A DNA stretch of 64,000 nucleotides from Venturia oleaginea (GCA_013176395.1 JABMLP010000030.1:1-64000); one strand, 5' to 3'. Shown: positions 43,912-53,682, numbered from the stretch's first letter. Made by a program: numbers and translations. The notes: generated by a model from the letters alone, not told the origin.

Positions 43912-44955
43912 ATGTCGCTGTCCACCAAAGTCAACCTGCAATCATCTCAGTACCCTCCATCAATCAGTATGACCACTCGTTACGCCCAAGTTCACGCGAA
44001 GCCTGCGGGCCCAGGCGATGCTCGTCCCACAGCCCTGCAGATTGTGAAGGACGAAGGTCTCGAAAACAAGATGGCTAACAAAACCATTCTGATCACGGGT
44101 GTCTCTTCTGGTCTGGGCGTCGAAGCTTCCAAGGTCCTGTTTGAGACCGGAGCTACCCTCTACCTTACCGCTCGGGATCTTAGCAAAGCCGAGAAAGCGC
44201 TGGGAGACATTGTCAAGTCTGACCGTGTTCACTTGCTTTCTTTGGACCTCGCCTCGTTCGCCAGCGTGCGAGCATGCGCCAAGGACTTTCTGTCCAAGTC
44301 TCCCAAGTTGAATGTTTTCATCGCCAACGCCGGTGTCATGAACCCTCCAGAGGGACGGACAGAAGACGGCTTCGAGACCCAATTTGGAAGCAACCATCTC
44401 GGCCATTTCCTACTCTTCAAGCTTCTCCAACCGGCACTCTTGGCAGCTTCCATCCCCGAATTCAACTCCAGGGCTGTCTTTCTTTCTTCCGTCGCCCATC
44501 GATTTGGCGAAGTTCCCTTTGACAACTACAACTTCGATGGTTGTTACAACAAGTTTCTGGCCTACAGCTCAAGCAAGACGGCCAACTTGTGGACAGCGAA
44601 CGAAATCGACCGTCTCTATGGATCGCAGGGCCTTCATGCTTTCAGCGTGCACCCCGGAGGAATCCTAACCGGATTGATCCAGCACATGAGCTCCGAGGAA
44701 TTGCAAGGAATGGATCCAAGTCTTGCGCCCTTGCTCAAGAGTCCCGAACAAGGTGCCGCGACTGAAGTTTGGGCTGCCATTTCTGCCTCGTTGGAAGGCA
44801 TGGGCGGGAAATACTTGGAGGATGTGCAGATTTCCAAGCCCTATGATGCGAGTGGAGGAATGTGGGGCCCGGGATACGCCGAGTATGCTTACAGTCCTGA
44901 GAAGGAAAGAAAACTTTGGGAGTTGTCGTTGAAGTTGGTTGGTGAGAAGGAGTAA
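43912..44955 (+). CDS. Short-chain dehydrogenase/reductase, left copy
   Basis: NAD(P)-dependent oxidoreductase of the SDR family, similar in plan to retinol-dehydrogenase/WWOX-like fungal SDRs. The 347-residue frame has the cofactor motif TGVSSGLG (62-69), NAG (139-141) with downstream NHLGHF, a catalytic serine near 192-193 and YSSSK (Tyr218, Lys222). The Met at residue 20 (43969, MTTRYAQ) is the more usual start for this group. Single exon. The identical copy on the minus strand at 50186 has different sequence upstream, so the two would have different promoters. Substrate unknown. Confidence 0.9.
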   Translation: MSLSTKVNLQSSQYPPSISMTTRYAQVHAKPAGPGDARPTALQIVKDEGLENKMANKTILITGVSSGLGVEASKVLFETGATLYLTARDLSKAEKALGDIVKSDRVHLLSLDLASFASVRACAKDFLSKSPKLNVFIANAGVMNPPEGRTEDGFETQFGSNHLGHFLLFKLLQPALLAASIPEFNSRAVFLSSVAHRFGEVPFDNYNFDGCYNKFLAYSSSKTANLWTANEIDRLYGSQGLHAFSVHPGGILTGLIQHMSSEELQGMDPSLAPLLKSPEQGAATEVWAAISASLEGMGGKYLEDVQISKPYDASGGMWGPGYAEYAYSPEKERKLWELSLKLVGEKE

Positions 44956-45292
44956 GATGTTGTGGTTATTAGGTGGTGGAAGGACTGTAGGCGGATATAC
45001 ACATAACGACGGAGCGGCGGAAGTCCTGCGCTTCGGGAATAAGACAGAATCTTAACAAGAGTTTCGATTGAAGATGAATGTTGTTCGTATTCCGGCAAAA
45101 GGTTCCTGCGAATGACGAAATTCTTGATGACATTGATCCCGCGTAAAAATGTAGGGCGAGTTGGCTCCAGATTGCCGTTGGAAGATTTCAAGGTACGACA
45201 TTCTAATTTCCCCTCCCTGCCTCGGATAATCGATTCGACAGTGTGCATTTGACTTGTTGAGTATGAAGACTCAATACCGCGGCCGAACTGCC

Positions 45293-45341
45293 ACATACGG
45301 CCACAGAATCAAGAGAATTCGACTCAACTCGAGCCCCCGTC
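45293..45341 (+). pseudogene. 5S rRNA 5'-end fragment, left arm
   Basis: The first 25 bases equal the start of the complete 5S gene 147 bp downstream, followed by a diverged stretch ending cccccgtc. The internal promoter half is absent. Confidence 0.65.
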
Positions 45342-45439
45342 TATGCGACTCCAATTCAGAAAGTCGAGTCCAAACTCGACTGGAGGGTCCCACCGGACCT
45401 AAGAAAGCTATAGATACGTATCCATCAAAGAGTTTTGCC

Positions 45440-45558
45440 ACATACGGCCACAGAATCAAGAGAACTCGAGTCCCCGTCCGCTCACTCACAGATAAGCTTG
45501 ATATCGGCGGATTAGTAGTTGGGTGGGTGACCACCAGCGAATCCCCGCTGCTGTATGT
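45440..45558 (+). rRNA. 5S ribosomal RNA, left arm
   Basis: 119 nt from acatacgg to tgtatgt, followed by a run of T as RNA polymerase III terminator. The 3' half has the near-universal fungal block AGTAGTTGGGTGGGTGACC and AGCGAATCC, which includes the internal control region. Ends pair (ACATAC with GTATGT), and ATCAAG near position 16 can pair with CTTGAT near position 58, so the central helix is preserved although its bases differ from Neurospora 5S. Dispersed single 5S genes are normal in filamentous ascomycetes. Looks functional by structure. Confidence 0.88.
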
Positions 45559-45708
45559 TTTTGTCACTGTGCCCTTTTGGCTTTTTGTTCGTGCTAGGGA
45601 GCTTTGTGTGGTGCCACGGGTGCCTCCCAGGATGACCGTAGCTCACGTCAGGGAGTTTGGGTCACAAACAGGCAAAATTTCCATCGCTGGGTTTTCTTAA
45701 TTCTGGCA

Positions 45709-46214
45709 TTGGAGATTCAGTATACATTATAAAGAAGGCTTGGATTACTGATCGACCCTGCGGCAAGCTTGACAATCCTGTAGTAGGCCCATTCCCCATC
45801 ATTGGAAGGAAGGGACACTCTTTGATTGTCAAGCTACCCGAGAGCTACAAGGTTGGCAACGTGTTCCACTCAGACCGGCTTCGAAAGGCATCCCTCGAAG
45901 GGCTACCTGGGCAGTAGAACGCCAACGATGAGAACGACAGCTATGAGATCTATGGCAACGTGGAATGGGAAGTTGAACAAATACTCGGTAGCCGTATTCA
46001 CCGTCGCAAACTCCAATACATGGAATCATGGAAAGGCTGGGACCCAGATAACACTTGGTACGACGCGGAGAGTTTCAAGAACTCGCCAAAGCTGCTCCGT
46101 CTCTACCACGATGACAACCCAGATACGGACGGACCACCATTGAGACTCGATGAATGGCAGGATGCATTTGACCGCGAGATTGAAGACCTGCCTCATGAGG
46201 ATGTGTTGGGATGA
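45709..46214 (+). pseudogene. Chromovirus pol 3' fragment (Boty-like)
   Basis: Encodes the C-terminal part of a Ty3/Gypsy polyprotein: integrase C-terminal module (KKAWITDRPCGKLDNPVVG, GPFPI, then FHSDRLRKA), an in-frame TAG at about 45916, and a chromodomain-like segment (EWEVEQILGSRI, YMESWKGWDPDNTWY). A different family from the Gypsy at 37886-43467. The 5' part is absent because the left arm of the inverted repeat begins there. Confidence 0.8.
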
Positions 46215-46328
46215 TGCATTTAACGGTTTTTGTATTGGGCTTGATGGCGTTTGGATGACAAATTCAGCACGCCAAGATGATACCTTATAGCCCTACTCGG
46301 TATACATTTGGCTCATTGAAGGGGGGGG

Positions 46329-46575
46329 TGATGTGACGGCATGGCATGGTGGCCATCTTTGTCACATGACAACGTTTCGCAGCCACACTGTGGCGAGAGG
46401 AACATCAACTCGCGCGCCCCGTAGTTACTTACTCTCTATCTGATATTCTCTCATCACACTGAGTAAATGGAATCTTAGTTCATTCTGTCTGGTTCAATGC
46501 TCGCCGTGACAAGAGTTGACTTCGGTCGGAGGAGACAACGGGGCAGAATAGTCCGTAAAACACGTAATTGACACA
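46329..46575 (+). repeat. Boty-like LTR
   Basis: Begins TGATGTGACGG after a run of eight G (polypurine tract) and ends TTGACACA; about 247 bp. It is followed by ATTTGGTAGCGAG, which has the look of a primer-binding site, so the LTR has element sequence on both sides, as in a tandem or recombined pair. Confidence 0.7.
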
Positions 46576-46808
46576 ATTTGGTAGCGAGACTGTAACGCTA
46601 GGCCAGAAGAATGTGTAATAGACGAGAGGGGTAAGCTAAAAGAAGACTAGACTGAAGACCCTAAGCGATAGCCGGGCTCATAACTGTTTGAAGTTTGAAC
46701 AACACCAAAAATGTGATATGTGTTGAACAGTGGCGTGCCAGTCCTTGATACCTCAGGCATAGTGCACGTGATAGATGCCAAGGAATGCAATGACATGCAT
46801 ATATATGC
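46576..46808 (+). other. Retroelement leader fragment and unassigned sequence
   Basis: Starts with a primer-binding-site-like motif and leader sequence, then sequence with a tgcatatatatgca palindrome before the LINE-derivative target site. No gene. Confidence 0.45.
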
Positions 46809-46823
46809 ATGCAGATGCAACGG

Positions 46824-48430
46824 ATCCGAAAAACAGCACACACAGCGAGAACTCAATTTTTGGAATTTACAGAAGTATCATCTAAGGATCATCAAAACAC
46901 CTCTGCCAGTGGCCGCTCCGGCCTCTAGAGGCCATCGCGCGTCCCTCAGCGTCGATGAGATATCTCTAGAGTCGCCGTCGCGGCCACGGCAGAGCAAGCA
47001 GACGAATACATGAGCAAGCTACACGAACGATGCGTCCACCAAAGACAACAGCAACCATCTAGTCACTATCTCCCGGCTAGTCCATCACCCCAGATGACAC
47101 TGCAACGCTCCGAGTCGACGAGTCACTGCTAGAACGGCAATACCTTCAACACATCTCAAACACCAGACGCCCGGTGCGCAACAATCGGCACCACACACCA
47201 CTGCAACGACTAGACAATCTCTCCCAACGTCTTGGCAAACCGTCCTGCTACAAGCTGTTGCCCAGAGCCTTGAGCCTCTCCCCAAACTGTTGCGTCCCAG
47301 TTATGGCATTGGCAAGAGTAGGTGCGCGACACAGTAAGTAGTAAGGACGCATAGAAGGAGCCTATTGGCGGCAAATCCCCTCCCTGTAAGCTAGCAGACG
47401 TAGCCTTGAGCCTCTCCCCAGACTGTTGCGTCCCAGTTATGGCAGTGGCAAGAGTAGGTGCGCGATATAGCAAGCAGGGAGAGCGACTAGCAGCAGATAG
47501 GCTCCGACTATAAGACGACAGGTCTACAACACAATCGGTGCGACACGATACGGCAGCTGCTAGAGAACCTCATCTACTATCGTCTCCGCAAACCGTCCTG
47601 CTGCAAGCTGATGTCCAGAGCCTTGAGCCTCTCCCCAAACTGTTGCGTCCCAGTTATGGCATTGGCAAGAGTAGGTGCGCAACACAGTAAGCAGTAAGGA
47701 CGTATAGAAGGAGCTTATTGGCGGCAAATCCCCTCCCTACAAGCCAGCAGACGTAGCCTTGAGCCTCTCCCCAGACTGTTGCGTCCCAGTTATGGCATTG
47801 GCAAGAGTAGGAGCGCGATATAGCAAGTAGGGAGAGCGACTAGCAGCAGATAGGCTCCGACTATAAGACGGCAGGTCTGTAGCACAATCGGCGCCATACA
47901 ATACGGCAGCTACCAGACAGCCTCGTCCACGGGCATACCCGGAGTATCACACCCAAGCAGCGAAATCACGACTACGATGGTTACTATTGTCTCCAGCATC
48001 ACACAACCAAATACACCGCCGCATAGGAATCTGGTGCAAGGCAACTTTCACAAGCAGAAACATACTTAGGGAACCCATTGGCCTTGAGGGATAAGGCGAA
48101 ACAGATAGACAAAGCTGAGCATTAGAGGGAGACTGTAGGTAGAAGGATAGCGAAACACGAGGCATTGCCTCTTGAGTCTACATAGCACAGATATACTAGC
48201 AGAATAACCAGTATCTACAAGAGCCAGCGGGCATTTGGAGATACTGGTTAAGGGAAAAGAGGGAGGACGGAGGGGACAGCTGGTCTTGTTTCAGTGAACG
48301 GGGCGAAGTGGGGCGCGGTGGATTATATAATCTATCACGTGTCGGCTGTCTGATGAAGTCCTCCTAACCGGACATAGCTGCCTGATTAAGCGGCTGCAAC
48401 CGAGTAGGATAAAATCAATCAATCAATCAA
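46824..48430 (+). mobile_element. Non-autonomous LINE derivative (copy A3), independent insertion
   Basis: 1607 bp with the same 5' start, 136-bp repeats, 3' end and (AATC)n tail as 2102-3499, but flanked by its own duplication, tgcagatgcaacgg (46810-46823 and 48431-48444). The 136-bp array is rearranged: pairs of units at 47266/47402 and again after about 47620, separated by a partly duplicated segment. No reverse transcriptase. An independent insertion with the same internal plan shows that the deleted form itself moves. Confidence 0.85.
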
Positions 48431-48444
48431 TGCAGATGCAACGG

Positions 48445-48767
48445 TGTACTTAACCTCTGCAGTCAATACAGTCAAGTCACAGGGTGACACTCGTTCTGTT
48501 CATCGGCTCCTATCGTTAAGTTCGTGTTGAATCTACTTCCGAATAACTCTGTTTTGCTCGTTCAGCGTAACAATATGAGTATAAATTCAATGAGTGACTG
48601 CCTGATCCTCAAACTGAGTGGAAATGAGGGCTATCTATACAAGAATAATTGTACTGAAAACTGGAACAGATGACTCAAAGATCTTGCTTAGAAGACAAGG
48701 CCAAGGTCGTAGTCAGCATTACTATTCCTCCGTAAGCATTACCATATTGCAATACATTGCGTGTATG
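48445..48767. other. Unassigned sequence with dispersed repeat
   Basis: About 48565-48665 matches 12430-12530 at a diverged level. Near 48753-48767 begins a MULE-type end that is cut by the solo LTR. Confidence 0.5.
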
Positions 48768-48986
48768 TGTCATGATCGAACTATGTTGGTATTCGAATGC
48801 AGTTAAACGTAGTTAAATGTGGTGGTTCTGCTCGATCAGGTCTAGCGCGATCAGGTCTAGCGCGAGACCGGTCGCAAGTACTTAGACTCGTCTCTACCTC
48901 TTAGTTAGCTCCTCATCCTTACAACTTCGCACATCCCATAGAATTCAAGTCATGCTTCCAAGTCAAGTCCAAGGTCAAACGTGACA
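48768..48986. mobile_element. Solo LTR (219 bp) inside a MULE end
   Basis: Same LTR family as 3878-4086, ten bases longer owing to a duplicated cgtagttaaa-like unit. Flanked by gtatg on both sides (48763-48767, 48987-48991). Leaving out the LTR and one flank gives the MULE-end order seen in the inverted end at 56199. Confidence 0.9.
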
Positions 48987-48991
48987 GTATG

Positions 48992-49035
48992 TGCTGGTCC
49001 GAAAAATCGATAATTGTGAGTGTACAGTCATTAGC
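48992..49035. mobile_element. MULE terminal fragment
   Basis: Reads tgctggtccgaaaaatcga then a diverged tail up to gtcattagc; matches the terminal inverted repeat of 56199-57208. Only one end is seen. Confidence 0.75.
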
Positions 49036-49582
49036 TGATAGATAGAATCCTCCCGCAAGGGATATGGTAATTTTGCTGAAGGTCGGAGCTCCCTTGAGGT
49101 TTGCGATTGCACACCATTCTTGCGTTAACAATATACCTCTTTTCTTCTCTTACTGCGGTAGTATCCTGAAATTTCAACTAAAAAGCCGCAAAGCTACTTT
49201 CTTGTTCAGCGCTTCCAGGCCAGCATCAGGAAGTAGCATCGAGATAATATCCAGAGATGGTAACGTGAAGATGATACCGCGGGCTTTTTCGGCAGAGGCA
49301 GGTAAGTCATTCAGTTCTCCCCATATTTGATACAAATCTAATCAGAAAATCAGTTGACTTTGCATTGACGTCCCTAAACTGCTGCTAGTATGTGAAACTG
49401 CCATCGAGATTGTCAGGACCTGATCGAATTTCGACTCGAATTAAGAAAACCCAGCGATGGAAATTTTGCCTGTTTGTGACCCAAACTCCCTGACGTGAGC
49501 TACGGTCATCCTGGGAGGCACCCGTGGCACCACACAAAGCTCCCTAGCACGAACAAAAAGCCAAAAGGGCACAGTGACAAAA

Positions 49583-49701
49583 ACATACAGCAGCGGGGAT
49601 TCGCTGGTGGTCACCCACCCAACTACTAATCCGCCGATATCAAGCTTATCTGTGAGTGAGCGGACGGGGACTCGAGTTCTCTTGATTCTGTGGCCGTATG
49701 T
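49583..49701 (-). rRNA. 5S ribosomal RNA, right arm
   Basis: Inverted copy of the 5S gene at 45440-45558, apparently identical, with the T-rich terminator on its 3' side. Confidence 0.88.
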
Positions 49702-49799
49702 GGCAAAACTCTTTGATGGATACGTATCTATAGCTTTCTTAGGTCCGGTGGGACCCTCCAGTCGAGTTGGAACTCGACTTTCTGAATTGGAGTCGCATA

Positions 49800-49848
49800 G
49801 ACGGGGGCTCGAGTTGAGTCGAATTCTCTTGATTCTGTGGCCGTATGT
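49800..49848 (-). pseudogene. 5S rRNA 5'-end fragment, right arm
   Basis: Inverted copy of 45293-45341. Confidence 0.65.
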
Positions 49849-50185
49849 GGCAGTTCGGCCGCGGTATTGAGTCTTCATACTCAACAAGTCAAATGCACAC
49901 TGTCGAATCGATTATCCGAGGCAGGGAGGGGAAATTAGAATGTCGTACCTTGAAATCTTCCAACGGCAATCTGGAGCCAACTCGCCCTACATTTTTACGC
50001 GGGATCAATGTCATCAAGAATTTCGTCATTCGCAGGAACCTTTTGCCGGAATACGAACAACATTCATCTTCAATCGAAACTCTTGTTAAGATTCTGTCTT
50101 ATTCCCGAAGCGCAGGACTTCCGCCGCTCCGTCGTTATGTGTATATCCGCCTACAGTCCTTCCACCACCTAATAACCACAACATC

Positions 50186-51229
50186 TTACTCCTTCTCACC
50201 AACCAACTTCAACGACAACTCCCAAAGTTTTCTTTCCTTCTCAGGACTGTAAGCATACTCGGCGTATCCCGGGCCCCACATTCCTCCACTCGCATCATAG
50301 GGCTTGGAAATCTGCACATCCTCCAAGTATTTCCCGCCCATGCCTTCCAACGAGGCAGAAATGGCAGCCCAAACTTCAGTCGCGGCACCTTGTTCGGGAC
50401 TCTTGAGCAAGGGCGCAAGACTTGGATCCATTCCTTGCAATTCCTCGGAGCTCATGTGCTGGATCAATCCGGTTAGGATTCCTCCGGGGTGCACGCTGAA
50501 AGCATGAAGGCCCTGCGATCCATAGAGACGGTCGATTTCGTTCGCTGTCCACAAGTTGGCCGTCTTGCTTGAGCTGTAGGCCAGAAACTTGTTGTAACAA
50601 CCATCGAAGTTGTAGTTGTCAAAGGGAACTTCGCCAAATCGATGGGCGACGGAAGAAAGAAAGACAGCCCTGGAGTTGAATTCGGGGATGGAAGCTGCCA
50701 AGAGTGCCGGTTGGAGAAGCTTGAAGAGTAGGAAATGGCCGAGATGGTTGCTTCCAAATTGGGTCTCGAAGCCGTCTTCTGTCCGTCCCTCTGGAGGGTT
50801 CATGACACCGGCGTTGGCGATGAAAACATTCAACTTGGGAGACTTGGACAGAAAGTCCTTGGCGCATGCTCGCACGCTGGCGAACGAGGCGAGGTCCAAA
50901 GAAAGCAAGTGAACACGGTCAGACTTGACAATGTCTCCCAGCGCTTTCTCGGCTTTGCTAAGATCCCGAGCGGTAAGGTAGAGGGTAGCTCCGGTCTCAA
51001 ACAGGACCTTGGAAGCTTCGACGCCCAGACCAGAAGAGACACCCGTGATCAGAATGGTTTTGTTAGCCATCTTGTTTTCGAGACCTTCGTCCTTCACAAT
51101 CTGCAGGGCTGTGGGACGAGCATCGCCTGGGCCCGCAGGCTTCGCGTGAACTTGGGCGTAACGAGTGGTCATACTGATTGATGGAGGGTACTGAGATGAT
51201 TGCAGGTTGACTTTGGTGGACAGCGACAT
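50186..51229 (-). CDS. Short-chain dehydrogenase/reductase, right copy
   Basis: Same protein as the left copy (TGVSSGLG, NAG, YSSSK). The frame is open further upstream to 51334, adding 35 residues (MEPQPMSPTTFGFLP...), but identity to the left arm ends at 51235, so this extension is specific to the right copy and likely not part of the protein. The usual start for the group would be at 51172. The two genes are convergent across the 3.7-kb core. Confidence 0.88.
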   Translation of the reverse strand: MSLSTKVNLQSSQYPPSISMTTRYAQVHAKPAGPGDARPTALQIVKDEGLENKMANKTILITGVSSGLGVEASKVLFETGATLYLTARDLSKAEKALGDIVKSDRVHLLSLDLASFASVRACAKDFLSKSPKLNVFIANAGVMNPPEGRTEDGFETQFGSNHLGHFLLFKLLQPALLAASIPEFNSRAVFLSSVAHRFGEVPFDNYNFDGCYNKFLAYSSSKTANLWTANEIDRLYGSQGLHAFSVHPGGILTGLIQHMSSEELQGMDPSLAPLLKSPEQGAATEVWAAISASLEGMGGKYLEDVQISKPYDASGGMWGPGYAEYAYSPEKERKLWELSLKLVGEKE

Positions 51230-51235
51230 TGGAGT

Positions 51236-51771
51236 ATTTATGGGCGCACACTTGTCCGTTTTGGAGCAATTCTCCTTGTCCGAAGACACTGGTAGAAATC
51301 CGAAGGTTGTCGGAGACATGGGCTGGGGTTCCAAGACGACCTAAGCCCGTGTGCTAACGCCGCTTATTTCCATTCTCTTCCATCATCACGGTATATGGGT
51401 GGAAAGGGCTAGAGCGAGTTTGGTTAGCAGTGGTCATCCGCTTGCTTGGGCTCCATATATACGCAGAGCCTCAAGGCACATATGCGGCCTCAATTCCGTT
51501 TTCTCGCCTGCTGCCATTCGAAGGAGCACCACAGCCCACCCACTTTTGGCCTCGTGATAAGAGGAGCAACTGTCACGGCGAAGTGGGTCAAGATGCAGTC
51601 AACAGCTGGAGATAGCGGAGTTAATGACTTGGATACAAGGAGAATTCGTTACAATGACGGAACTGCCATGAGCACAGTATTATAGAAAAGACAGTGGTCA
51701 ATCAAATCTCACCCTAGATACTCCAAAATTCTTCAAATCTCACCTTGGATACATACCAGTCGACCGTAGCC
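51236..51771. other. Intergenic upstream of aldo-keto reductase
   Basis: Only short chance frames; presumably the promoter of the aldo-keto reductase and part of the 5' flank of the right dehydrogenase. Confidence 0.5.
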
Positions 51772-52834
51772 ATGTCATCCAAGTCGGCAATCAAGGTCGT
51801 GTTCGGGTCAATGACCATCGGCAAGCCCAGTAAGCATTGCACCTTCATCATTATATCACAGCTCCAGGACTGACTGTGTACAAGACACGCTCGCTGCCCG
51901 TGTGCATGAAGCCTCAGCAGCAGGAGACATCATCGATGTTTTCCAAAAACATGGCCACAATGAAATCGACTCTGCCCGCATCTATGGCAATGGCACGTCC
52001 GAAGAAATGCTCGCCGAGCTTGATTGGCAGAAGCGAGGCATCATCATGGACACCAAGCTTTATCCAACTGCTAACGGCCCCATGGCTGCGGCAGGAGGCT
52101 ACACTCTGAACTCGGCAGATGTGCGTCGGGGTCTAATGGACAGTCTGAAGGCCCTCAAAGCGGAGAAAATCGACATGTTCTACCTCCACGGACCGGACCG
52201 ACAAACACCACTCGAGCAAACTCTCGAGGAAGTCAACAAGTTGCACGTCGAAGGATATTTTAACAGGTTTGCGATCAGCAACTTCATGGCCTGGGAAGTG
52301 GCAGCGATTTGCGAGATATGCAACAAAAATGGTTGGGTCAAGCCGACAGTGTACCAAGGAATCTATCACGCCCTACAACGCAGTGTAGAGACGGAGTTGT
52401 TCCCTTGTATACGGAAGTACGGAATCGCACTTTACGCGTTCCAACCGTTGGCAGGCGGTTTCTTGACAGGCCGCTACAGTCGCAATCAGTCGGAGTTTGA
52501 ATCTGGTTCCCGATTCGACAGCACAACCATGCAAGGAAAGCTACACCAGAAGCGGTACTGGAATGACACATATTTCGATGCTTTGGAGAAGATCGAAGCC
52601 GTGGCCAAAACCCATAGTCTGTCAATGGGAGAGGTTGCCTTGAGGTGGCTGGAGCATCATTCTCAGCTCAAGAAAGAGTTGGGAGATGCCATAATTGTCG
52701 GCGCCAGCAGCGTGAAGCATCTGAAAGATAATCTGGTGGATCTGGAGAAGGGACCATTGCCCAAGGAGGTTGTTGAAGCTGTGGATGAGGTCTGGCCACT
52801 TGTCAAGGGTGTTGCTCCGAATTATTTCCATTGA
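51772..52834 (+). CDS. Aldo-keto reductase, AKR7 (aflatoxin-aldehyde reductase) type
   Basis: NADPH-dependent carbonyl reductase. Two exons, 51772-51829 and 51885-52834, with a 55-bp intron, give 335 residues; the first exon supplies the first beta-strand (KVVFGSMTIGKP). The catalytic tetrad is complete: Asp48 and Tyr53 (EIDSARIYGNG), Lys77 (MDTK) and His121 (YLHGPD). The C-terminal cofactor region reads DAIIVGASSVKHL. Length and motifs fit the AKR7 group that reduces dialdehydes and similar reactive carbonyls. Nothing in the flanks points to a pathway. Confidence 0.92.
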
Positions 52835-53682
52835 GGTGGTTTTGTAAGAGCTGTATGACATCTTCGTGATATGGAACATGGGCGGAAAGATGAATGCTCT
52901 TGTCGTTCTCAGGCAGAATACCGAGTACCGATGACTTAGGCTCCGGCATCCTAATGAACTTTGCTTCTTCCTACAATCCTCTCATCTTGCTGAATCTTGA
53001 ATCATTCTCCAGGTACACTCCTCGCCATTTTTGCCACCTGTTGCGATCATCAACTCTCCCTCATCGGCTTTTCCTGGAATTTTCCAGCTTCCTGCGGACT
53101 CGCATTCTGATTCCCTCCATTTCAAACTCGGCGGCAACATGTAAACGCTTCGATCCTGCTATTTTTTTGAGCATGGCCAGTTGTTCACCACCTTTGGCCG
53201 CTCATAAGAGGCCGCGTATACCAGCCCAGACGACTCGAGACCCTCAGAACCCAACGTCGACACAATCAACGGCTTTTCATACTCGCACAGGCGAAGTAGT
53301 AGGCAATAATGGAGTCCACGACGGACCCATAGGTGGATGTAAAGTCAAGACGCCACGTAACTTCCTCGCCATCCTCTCCGTCTGCAAACTTATCCGCACC
53401 GAAGCTCTCGAAGTCCTTTTTCAGCGAAAAGATGTTCGTCGCTGGTGAATTAAGATTGTGGGTGTGACCTCCCTGCACTCATGTCATTGTTACTAACTTT
53501 GATCGACGATCATAGTGACCATGGGGAAAGCGAGAAAGAAACAACTCATCTTGATTGGCCCCAATCTGTGTTGAGAATGTTAAGGAAATGGATGAAAGAC
53601 AGGGAGGGCTAGGAACAACAGGAGATTAAAATAAACATAACCTTCCAAAATATCTTACAAGCTTTTTCTCCTCAGACTTGGC
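52835..53682. other. Intergenic between AKR and FAD oxidase genes
   Basis: Contains one weak frame (next entry) and otherwise nothing recognisable. Confidence 0.5.
53174..53448 (+). CDS. Hypothetical short protein with F-box-like/DUF fragment
   Basis: The frame MASCSPPLAAHKRP... ends NFLAILSVCKLIRTEALEVLFQRK, which resembles the opening helix seen in many fungal proteins of the type 'LLxVCrqIrtEAlpvLy' (F-box associated or DUF7730-like). It stops soon after, so it is either a truncated relic or the first exon of a broken gene. The open frame extends upstream to 52894 but with low-complexity chance sequence. Confidence 0.35.

Larger units (their letters stand above)
43906..45703 (+). repeat. 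Inverted repeat, left arm (1798 bp)
   Basis: Reverse complement of 49438-51235, equal in length with no indel seen; only two substitutions were noticed (near 45367). Carries a dehydrogenase gene, a 5S rRNA gene and a 5S fragment. The outer boundary lies six bases before the first ATG of the dehydrogenase frame; the inner boundary abuts retrotransposon sequence. Confidence 0.95.
45704..49437. other. Spacer core between inverted arms, made of transposon pieces
   Basis: 3.7 kb: chromovirus pol end and LTR, LINE derivative, solo LTR, MULE end, and about 400 bp (49036-49437) where I see nothing recognisable. Confidence 0.7.
49438..51235 (-). repeat. Inverted repeat, right arm (1798 bp)
   Basis: Reverse complement of 43906-45703. 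Confidence 0.95.

Noticed and set aside
45271..45567. 98-codon antisense frame over the 5S gene
   Set aside because: Antisense of a structural RNA, no protein features.
47085..47473. Minus-strand frames across the 136-bp array
   Set aside because: They arise because the repeat length keeps some frames open; no protein signature.
49441..49887. 148-codon frame on the minus strand (and its twin at 45254-45700)
   Set aside because: It runs through the 5S rRNA gene and its flanks; the openness is chance, and the 5S call explains the conservation.
51230..51334. 35-residue N-terminal extension of the right dehydrogenase copy
   Set aside because: Absent from the left copy, ends where the arm identity ends, and orthologous SDRs usually start near MTTRYAQ.
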